NCBI GenBank assembly: GCA_017552475.1
Contig: JAFZPY010000071.1
Coordinates: forward strand, 1-35,693
DNA: 35,693 bases
Reading direction: 5' to 3'
Source of the DNA: Bacteroidales bacterium
GTDB lineage: Bacteria; Bacteroidota; Bacteroidia; Bacteroidales; UBA932
Shown here: positions 16,983 to 23,642 of the stretch, piece by piece
Layout of the letters: every line of letters begins with the position of its first letter
Position numbering within the stretch: the first letter of the stretch is position 1
Notes under the pieces: model-generated
Seen by the model: only the letters and a program-made list of their open reading frames with translations
The model's database searches: none
What the model was told of the DNA's origin: nothing
Program-made: the position numbers and the translations under genes

Positions 16983-19982
16983 TTAGAAGTTGAACTTAAG
17001 ACCGAGCACGTATGTGCGGGGACGGGGATAGAGGGCTCCGTCAATACCTCCATAGACCTCGGGGTCGATGCCCTTGTAGCCCGTGAGGGTGCAGATGTTC
17101 TGCACGGTACCGAAAACGTTGAGGCTTGCGGCACGATAGGCGCCCATCTTGAAAAGCGTCGGGAATGTATAGCCGAGGGTGAAATTGTCCAGCTTGAGGA
17201 AGGAGCCGTTCCTGACGTAGTAATCGGAGAGGAACTGGGCCTGGGTGAACATGGATTCGCGTGCCGAAGCCATTCTGTTGCTGATGAAGCTGTTGGTCCA
17301 GAGGTCAGCGAGCATTTCGTTGTCTGAGGCGGCGTTGTAGTAGACGTAATTGCCGATGCTGGCGTGACCGGAGAGGGCGGCGGTCCAGTTGCCGTAGGTG
17401 AATGAGGTGTTGAAACCGAGAGTGACGTCAGCGTCAGGCTTGTGGAAGAAGTATTTGTCGTCGGCATCGATGACTCCGTCGTCGTTGCGGTCGACATACG
17501 CACCGCTGACGGGCTTGCCGTCGGTGTCGTAGACCTGCTGATAGACATAGAACGAGCGCATGGCGTGTCCTACCTGGTGCATCTGCACATTATTGCCGGT
17601 ACCGCCGGCGATACCTCCGGTCTCAACGCCGGTGGCGTTTTCCTCGGATGCGGTGAGCTTGGTGATACGGTTGTGGTTGTATGCCATGTTGATGCCTGCG
17701 GTCCAGCTCATGTCGCGCTTGTCGATGAGGATAGCGTTGACATCAAGCTCCACACCCTTGTTGGTCATGCTGCCGATGTTGGTATTGAGGTAGTTGGTGA
17801 GGTTGGACAGGGCAGGGACAGGAATGTAGTTGAGAATATCCCTGGTGTCGCGTTTGTATACGTCGAGGGAAGCGGTCAGGCGGTCGTTCCAGAAGCCGAG
17901 GTCGATGCCGGCGTTGTAGGTCGCGGTGGTCTCCCAGCGGAGGTCGGCGGAGTAGCCAAGAGCCGAGATAGGCTGGATAAGACGTCCGTTGAAGTAGTAG
18001 TAGGAACCGAGCTGGTTGTTGTAGAATGTGGCGAAGGTGTCATAGTAGTCGCCGACATCCTGCTGGCCGGTTTCGCCCCATGAGAGACGCACCTTGAGGG
18101 TAGAGAGGTCTTCGGGGAAAGTGATGAATTCTTCCTTCCTGGCGTTCCAGGCGAAAGCGACGGAGGGGAAAATGCCCCATTTGTGGTTCTGAAAACGTGA
18201 GGTACCGTCAGCACGGAGGGTAGCGGTAAAGAGGTATTTGTCGAGATAACCATAGTTGGCGCGGCCGAAGAAGGAGATGAGGAAGAGTTCGCCTTTGCCT
18301 TCTTCGAAATTAAGCAGGCTGCCGTCGCTGATGCGTGTCTCGGTGCTGCTGTTGGCATTGTAGAAACGCTGCCATGAGTAACCGCCCATGATGTCGATGT
18401 TGTGCTTGCCGTCCAGTATCTTGTTGTAGTCGGCGTAGAATTCGAGAGTGGTGTTGCGGCGCGTGTAGTCAAAGTCTTTGTGGGAGCCGCCGCCGGACTG
18501 GTTGGTATTGTGATAGGAGGCCTCGGAGCCCTGTGCGATGTCAGTGATGCCTTCGGAACGTGCCCAGTCAAGACCAAGGTTGAGGTTGAGCCTGAGGTCC
18601 TCGAAGCCGTGGAGTTTGTAGTCGAACTGGGCATTGCCGATGAAGCGCCTGGTGGTGGCGTTGTCATCTTTGGCAGCGAGGAGGGCGACGGGGTTCATCG
18701 TGGCCATGGTGTTGATGTTGCCGGAACGGTCGTACCATGTGGTGTAGCCGTTGAGGTTGGCACCGGGGATGTCGTTGTAGACCGGCTTGGTCGGGTCATA
18801 GTGGTTGGCCGCGCTGATGGCGTCCTGGTTGGCATACCAGTTGCGGGCGATGGTGCCCTTGCCGTTGAGGTTGACTGTGAGGTGTTTGTCAAAGAAAGAA
18901 GGTGAGAGGTTGACGGAGAGAGTGCCCCTATTCATCTTGGAGCCCTTGAGGGTGCCTTCCTGGCTGGTGAAACCGCCGGAGACGCGATAAGGGAGGAAGC
19001 CCGCCTTGCCGGAGAGGCTGATGTTGCCGTCGTAGGTAGGGGCCGCCTGGTAGATTTGCTTCTGCCAGTCGGTGTTGTAGAGGGTCTGGACGCCATCGGA
19101 GCCAGTGAGACCGAGATTGGCTTCAGCCGTAGAGCCCATACCGTAGAATGTGCGGATGAGGCTGATAATGCCGTCCGCATCGAGAAGGTCATTGTACTTG
19201 GCAATGGTGTTGACGGAGGCGGTGAAGTCCACGGAGACATGAGGAACGGCCGAGCCGCTGGCGGAGCCCTTCTTGGTGGTGATGACGATGACGCCGTTGG
19301 ATGCACGTGAGCCGTAGATAGCTGTAGCGGAGGCATCTTTCAGAACGGTGAAGCTTTCGATGTCGCCCGGGTTGATAGAGGAGAGAGGGTCGGACATGCC
19401 GTCGATGTCGCCGTTGGAGACAGGAAGGCCGTCGATTACAATCATAGGGGTGTTGGCGTCGTCGTTGATGGACGAACCGCCGCGGATGCGGATGGTGGCG
19501 CCGGAACCGGGCATACCGGAACCTGAGGTGACCACTAGACCGGCGGACTTGCCGCGAAGCAGGTCTGCGGGAGTGGTGATGACGCCCTTATTTATCTCGT
19601 CCGCCCTGACTGTAGCGACAGAGCCGGTGAGGTCGCTTTTCTTGACCGTACCGTAACCAATCACCACGACGTCGTCGAGGAATTCGGAATCTTCGGAGAG
19701 AACTATCCGCGCAGGAACTGCGGAAGCGCGGAATTCCTGGCTTGCATAGCCGATGCAGCTGACTTCGATCACTGCGCCGGCTCCCTGTACTGATAGAGTC
19801 CATTCGCCGTCAAGGCCGGTGGAGACACCGTTGGTTGTACCCTTTTCGAGCACGGTCGCACCGACGACAGGACCGGTGGCGTCGACGATGACGCCCCTGA
19901 CTTGATATCCGCCCTGAGCGGACAGGAGGTGGCCTGAGATGCTTGCGAGAACTATGGCCACTGCGGTTATAATCCTTTTCAT
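16983..19982 (-). CDS. susC: SusC/RagA-family TonB-dependent outer-membrane transporter
   Basis: The product is 999 residues. A signal peptide (about 1-22, LLSAQ) is followed by a carboxypeptidase-regulatory-like domain (about 26-96). The plug domain starts at the hallmark DDVVVIGYGTVKKSDLTGSV (about 103-122). A 22-strand barrel of about 750 residues ends in the aromatic terminus GLKFNF. No N-terminal STN domain is present, so anti-sigma signalling is not expected. It imports malto-oligosaccharides across the outer membrane using TonB energy, paired with the SusD downstream. It starts ten bases after the MFS gene, within the same operon. Confidence 0.97.
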   Translation of the reverse strand: MKRIITAVAIVLASISGHLLSAQGGYQVRGVIVDATGPVVGATVLEKGTTNGVSTGLDGEWTLSVQGAGAVIEVSCIGYASQEFRASAVPARIVLSEDSEFLDDVVVIGYGTVKKSDLTGSVATVRADEINKGVITTPADLLRGKSAGLVVTSGSGMPGSGATIRIRGGSSINDDANTPMIVIDGLPVSNGDIDGMSDPLSSINPGDIESFTVLKDASATAIYGSRASNGVIVITTKKGSASGSAVPHVSVDFTASVNTIAKYNDLLDADGIISLIRTFYGMGSTAEANLGLTGSDGVQTLYNTDWQKQIYQAAPTYDGNISLSGKAGFLPYRVSGGFTSQEGTLKGSKMNRGTLSVNLSPSFFDKHLTVNLNGKGTIARNWYANQDAISAANHYDPTKPVYNDIPGANLNGYTTWYDRSGNINTMATMNPVALLAAKDDNATTRRFIGNAQFDYKLHGFEDLRLNLNLGLDWARSEGITDIAQGSEASYHNTNQSGGGSHKDFDYTRRNTTLEFYADYNKILDGKHNIDIMGGYSWQRFYNANSSTETRISDGSLLNFEEGKGELFLISFFGRANYGYLDKYLFTATLRADGTSRFQNHKWGIFPSVAFAWNARKEEFITFPEDLSTLKVRLSWGETGQQDVGDYYDTFATFYNNQLGSYYYFNGRLIQPISALGYSADLRWETTATYNAGIDLGFWNDRLTASLDVYKRDTRDILNYIPVPALSNLTNYLNTNIGSMTNKGVELDVNAILIDKRDMSWTAGINMAYNHNRITKLTASEENATGVETGGIAGGTGNNVQMHQVGHAMRSFYVYQQVYDTDGKPVSGAYVDRNDDGVIDADDKYFFHKPDADVTLGFNTSFTYGNWTAALSGHASIGNYVYYNAASDNEMLADLWTNSFISNRMASARESMFTQAQFLSDYYVRNGSFLKLDNFTLGYTFPTLFKMGAYRAASLNVFGTVQNICTLTGYKGIDPEVYGGIDGALYPRPRTYVLGLKFNF

Positions 19983-19992
19983 CAGAATGTAG

Positions 19993-21300
19993 TTAGTGAA
20001 TATTTGAGTCTGTTTTGATAATATTGACTGAGAGTGCCCCGAGGACGAGGAAAATCGCCGCTACAAAGAGCATGGATGCCTGATTGCCCCCGACGAGTCT
20101 CAGGACGAGTCCGCCAGTAGCGGCGGCGACTATCTGCGGGAGACAGATCGTACCGTTGAACAGTCCCAGGTAGGTACCCATCCTTTCTCCCGAGAGGGAG
20201 TTTGTCAGTATGGAGAACGGGAGAGCGAGCATCGCCGCCCATGCGGCGCCGATCAGAAGGTATGACACGAACAGGAGATACCTGTCGTGGATAAACATTA
20301 CCGACGCAAATCCGAGAGCTCCGACGGCAAGGCTGGTGACATAAGCCGTCTTCACGCTCTTGAAGCGAGGAAGCACAGCAGCCCAGATAATGGATCCCAC
20401 CGCCTGCACCGCGAAAAGGATACCGACCCAATTGCCTGCCGCCTGATACCCTTCGGAGTTGACATCAGTTGTACCCCAGCAGTTGCCGGCTACGGCGCCG
20501 TTGGTGTACGTCCACATATACAGGAAGGCCGCCCAGCAGAAAAACTGCACGAGGCCGACTGTCCAGAAAGTTGAGGGAGCCCGGGCGAGGAGGCGGATGA
20601 TTCCGGCCTTTTCCGAGGGCTTGTCTGCGATACCGTGGAATTCACGGTACTCATCAGGAGGCATCTCGCGCACCTTGAGAGTGGTATAGATAACGCAGAT
20701 GATGAGAATGGCGGCACCTACGTAGAACGAATATATAACCGAGTCGGGAATAACCCCGGGAGCGGCTACATTGGCAATGCCGACAGCAGTAAATATATAG
20801 GGGAACAGATATCCGACGAGACTTCCGGCATTGCACAGGAAGCTCTGGATGGAATATGCGGTGGTCTTCTGCTTCTCGTTGACCATATCACCAACAAGCA
20901 TCTTGAAGGGCTGCATGGCGACATTGATGGATGTGTCCAGAAGCATCAGCGCGATGAGGCCGAAGGTCATCACCGCACCCAAGCTCTTCAGGCCGAGGGA
21001 GCCGGCGTTGGGCAGCAGGCTCATCACTACGACAGCGAGCAGGGCTCCGACGAACAGGTACGGGATACGACGTCCGAAGCGGGTCCAGGTACGGTCGCTG
21101 AGGGTACCTATGACCGGCTGCACGAGAATGCCCATGAGAGGGGGAAGTATCCAGAAATAGCTGAGATTGTGCGGATCCGCACCAAGGGTGGCGAATATCC
21201 GGGAGATATTTGCGCTCTGGAGAGAATATGCTATCTGGACGCCGAAGAATCCGAAACTCAGATTCCACATCTGCCAGAAAGATAAGTTGCGTTTCTGCAT
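19993..21300 (-). CDS. MFS sugar transporter (GPH/SUC-like), first gene of the starch operon
   Basis: The product is 435 residues with about twelve membrane helices. It has MFS signature loops such as SDRTWTRFGRRIPYLFVG (about 64-81), and the PLMGILVQPVIGTLSD stretch is typical of the glycoside-pentoside-hexuronide / sucrose-maltose carrier group. It likely takes maltose, maltodextrin or glucose from the periplasm into the cytoplasm by cation symport. The substrate is inferred from being the first gene of the operon, ten bases before SusC. The start is supported by a promoter at 21330-21362, about 25 bases upstream. Confidence 0.88.
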   Translation of the reverse strand: MQKRNLSFWQMWNLSFGFFGVQIAYSLQSANISRIFATLGADPHNLSYFWILPPLMGILVQPVIGTLSDRTWTRFGRRIPYLFVGALLAVVVMSLLPNAGSLGLKSLGAVMTFGLIALMLLDTSINVAMQPFKMLVGDMVNEKQKTTAYSIQSFLCNAGSLVGYLFPYIFTAVGIANVAAPGVIPDSVIYSFYVGAAILIICVIYTTLKVREMPPDEYREFHGIADKPSEKAGIIRLLARAPSTFWTVGLVQFFCWAAFLYMWTYTNGAVAGNCWGTTDVNSEGYQAAGNWVGILFAVQAVGSIIWAAVLPRFKSVKTAYVTSLAVGALGFASVMFIHDRYLLFVSYLLIGAAWAAMLALPFSILTNSLSGERMGTYLGLFNGTICLPQIVAAATGGLVLRLVGGNQASMLFVAAIFLVLGALSVNIIKTDSNIH

Positions 21301-21329
21301 TTTCGTGTTTCAAGTATGCGGTTCGGGGT

Positions 21330-21362
21330 CAAAAGTAAATCAATCCACATAATCCACACAAT
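21330..21362 (-). promoter_or_regulatory. Promoter of the seven-gene starch operon
   Basis: The minus strand shows TACTTTTG (21330-21337), an exact TAnnTTTG match. An ATTG box (21359-21362) lies 21 bases upstream. Transcription would start near 21324, giving a very short leader. Two direct copies of AATCCACA (21342-21349 and 21351-21358) sit between the boxes and touch the -33 box, so they could be an operator. Confidence 0.7.
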
Positions 21363-21387
21363 GTTTTCGAGCGAAGTGTTTTGTTTT

Positions 21388-21445
21388 CCCGACGAGAGGT
21401 GGAAATCCGCGGACGAACGGGAGCTGGATTTGGCTTTTCGTCGGG
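21388..21445. promoter_or_regulatory. Inverted repeat in the divergent control region
   Basis: CCCGACGA at 21388-21395 is matched by its exact complement TCGTCGGG at 21438-21445, 42 bases apart. The right arm lies in the spacer of the histidine-kinase promoter. It may be a regulator-binding site or a chance repeat. Confidence 0.35.
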
Positions 21446-21460
21446 TTTTTCTTATTTTAG
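21429..21460 (+). promoter_or_regulatory. Promoter of the histidine kinase / response regulator pair
   Basis: TTTG at 21429-21432, 20 bases, then TATTTTAG at 21453-21460, which is one mismatch from TAnnTTTG. The transcript would start near 21466, just before the ATG at 21481. This argues for that start and against the ATGs at 21316 and 21361, which lie upstream of the promoter. Confidence 0.6.
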
Positions 21461-21480
21461 CAAGACAAACTGATGCCGAA

Positions 21481-22854
21481 ATGACAAGATCTCGTATTCC
21501 TTACATCATTCACGGCTTCGCTATGCTTCACGCACTCGTCGCCTTCGTATGTCTGGCCGGAGGGTTTCCTGACTCCATCCTGCTGACACTGCTGACCATG
21601 ACGATGGCCGTGATAATCTGCATCAGGCACGGCCTGTCCGTCGAGTTCACCGCAATCAATGTAATACTTGTCAACATCCTCGGCTTTGCGTTCGGCACCC
21701 TCGGAGCCAACGTTTTCAGCCTCTTCTCGGACAATCCCCTCGTAGTCCGCCCTCTCGCGACAGCGGCCACCACCGAAATACTCGGCTGGGTACTCCACCT
21801 TTTCGCCCGGGCCGTGGAACGCGAAATCCCGTCCCGCAGCAGAGCTTCGCGTCAAAGCGGCATTAACTGGCTGGTCACAGCTGTCGTCGTCGTCTTCATC
21901 CTCCGCATCTTCGTCGACATCATATTCTCCACAGACCTGTTCCGCGGAGTGAGCATGACTGACCTCCTCTCCCATCTTCTAAACAACTCTGCCGTCCTCC
22001 TGCTGATGATCGGCCTCACTGTCATCCTCGTGAGCATGAGCCACCGCGGGCGCATTCGCAGCCGCTATGCCTCCACTGCCGTCGTCGTCCTGTGCATCGC
22101 CGCCATCTCAACCATCGGCGCCCTCATCGAAGCCTTCGGCTTTCCCGCCAACCTGCACGGAACCACCACCCGGGACTTCCTCCGCATCCTCATCACTGCA
22201 ACGCTCATCGAAGTCACCATCTTCACCCTCTCCTACGTCGTCGGCTTCGCCATCAAGATGAGGAATGAAATGATTCTGCAGCGCGAAAAGACCCACCAGG
22301 CCGAATACCGCTACATGACGCTCAAACAACAGCTCAACCCCCACTTCCTGTTCAACTCCCTCAACATCCTCGATTCACTCGTCGCGGACGGAGACAGGGA
22401 CGCCGCCAGCAGCTACATCCACCGCCTTGCCATGATGTACCGTTACATGCTGCGGCATGAAGGAGAACGCCTCGTACGCCTCGACGATGAGCTCACCTTC
22501 GCCGAAATGTACTGGCAGATGCTGAAAGTCCGTTTCCCTGACGGCCTGCAGGTAAATTTCAACATTCCCGATGAAGACCGCCAGCGCCAGATCGTTCCCT
22601 GCACCATCCAGCTCCTGATTGAAAACGCCACCAAGCACAACGCCATCAGCGCCACCACTCCCCTTGTCATCAATGTCAATTCCGACGGCAGCTCCATCCG
22701 CGTCACCAACAACATCAACCCCCGCCTCACACCGGCCGTATCCACCGGCCTTGGCCACCAGTACATCCGCAAACAATACAACGACATCGCCCGTCAGGGC
22801 ATGGAAATACACCAGTCTGCGGAATCATACACTATCGTCCTTCCACTCCTATAA
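21481..22854 (+). CDS. LytS-type membrane sensor histidine kinase
   Basis: The product is 457 residues from the ATG at 21481; longer in-frame starts lie upstream of the likely promoter. Residues 1-260 hold about six or seven membrane helices with short loops and no large sensor domain. The kinase part is of the HPK7/His_kinase (LytS) type: QLNPHFLFNSLNILDSL with phosphoacceptor His288, a helical stretch with YRYMLRHE, an N-box-like LIENATKHNAI and a short GLGHQYIRKQY glycine box. It forms a two-component pair with the LytTR regulator 13 bases downstream. The gene is divergent from the starch operon, so it may sense sugar status, but no ligand is evident from sequence. Confidence 0.92.
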   Translation: MTRSRIPYIIHGFAMLHALVAFVCLAGGFPDSILLTLLTMTMAVIICIRHGLSVEFTAINVILVNILGFAFGTLGANVFSLFSDNPLVVRPLATAATTEILGWVLHLFARAVEREIPSRSRASRQSGINWLVTAVVVVFILRIFVDIIFSTDLFRGVSMTDLLSHLLNNSAVLLLMIGLTVILVSMSHRGRIRSRYASTAVVVLCIAAISTIGALIEAFGFPANLHGTTTRDFLRILITATLIEVTIFTLSYVVGFAIKMRNEMILQREKTHQAEYRYMTLKQQLNPHFLFNSLNILDSLVADGDRDAASSYIHRLAMMYRYMLRHEGERLVRLDDELTFAEMYWQMLKVRFPDGLQVNFNIPDEDRQRQIVPCTIQLLIENATKHNAISATTPLVINVNSDGSSIRVTNNINPRLTPAVSTGLGHQYIRKQYNDIARQGMEIHQSAESYTIVLPLL

Positions 22855-22867
22855 TACCACTCACGAC

Positions 22868-23641
22868 ATGAAACTCAATGCCTTTGTAATAGAAGACGAG
22901 CCAATGGCTCGCAAGAACCTCATCAAGACCCTCAAAGTCCACTTCCCCGACATCAGCGTGATCGGCTCTTCCGACTCCGTCGCCGGTTCGGTGGAATGGC
23001 TCAAAACCCACAACGGCGATGACGCGGCCCATCCGGCACCCCACGTCATATTCATGGATGTGGAGCTATCCGACGGCAACGCCTTCCAAATCTTCGACAT
23101 GGTGGACATCAATGCCCACGTCATCATGACCACGGCCTACGACAACTACGCCGTCAAGGCCTTTGAGGTCAATTCTCTTGATTATCTGCTCAAGCCGATA
23201 GAAATCGACAGCCTGCGGCGTGCGATAGGCCGCGCCGAATCCATGGCAGAACTCCCGTCATCCGTGCGGAAACCGGTTCAAGTGCCGCCCTCATCAAGGA
23301 AAACGAAATTTCTCGTTCGCCTCAACGACCGGATCCTTCCTGTCAATACGCGTGACATAGCCTACTTCTATTCAGAAGCCAAGAGTTCCTACATCGTCAC
23401 TTATGACAGCCACAGCTACGTGCTTGACGACTCGCTTGATACCATTGAGCAGAGCCTCGACCACGACAAATTTTTCCGCATATCCCGCAACTGCATCATA
23501 TCGGAAGACGCCATTGACAGTGTCACCAAGCTCATGGGCAGCCGTCTGCGGCTCACCCCTCGCAAAGGTATCACCGCCTATACTGACCTCACCGTCTCAC
23601 GTGCCCGTGTGGACAATTTCATGTCCTGGCTGGAAGAATAA
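22868..23641 (+). CDS. LytTR-family response regulator
   Basis: The product is 257 residues from the ATG at 22868, which begins MKLNAFVIEDEP. A longer in-frame opening would overlap the kinase and lacks the receiver start. The receiver domain (about 3-122) has Asp10/Glu11, phosphoacceptor Asp64 (IFMDVEL), and Lys109 in the DYLLKP motif. A linker leads to a LytTR DNA-binding domain (about 155-255) with the typical FLVRLNDRILPVNTRDIAYFYSE start and FFRISRNCIIS core. LytTR proteins usually bind pairs of short direct repeats. The targets are probably the adjacent starch operon and perhaps malQ (inference from position). It ends one base from the end of convergent malQ. Confidence 0.94.
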   Translation: MKLNAFVIEDEPMARKNLIKTLKVHFPDISVIGSSDSVAGSVEWLKTHNGDDAAHPAPHVIFMDVELSDGNAFQIFDMVDINAHVIMTTAYDNYAVKAFEVNSLDYLLKPIEIDSLRRAIGRAESMAELPSSVRKPVQVPPSSRKTKFLVRLNDRILPVNTRDIAYFYSEAKSSYIVTYDSHSYVLDDSLDTIEQSLDHDKFFRISRNCIISEDAIDSVTKLMGSRLRLTPRKGITAYTDLTVSRARVDNFMSWLEE

Positions 23642-23642
23642 T

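Noticed and set aside
21316..21480. Longer N-terminus for the histidine kinase
   Set aside because: The likely promoter (21429-21460) lies downstream of these earlier ATGs. The first membrane helix follows the ATG at 21481.
22619..22867. Longer N-terminus for the LytTR response regulator
   Set aside because: It would overlap the kinase gene in another frame and adds Ser/Pro/Thr-rich shadow sequence. The receiver domain starts properly at 22868.
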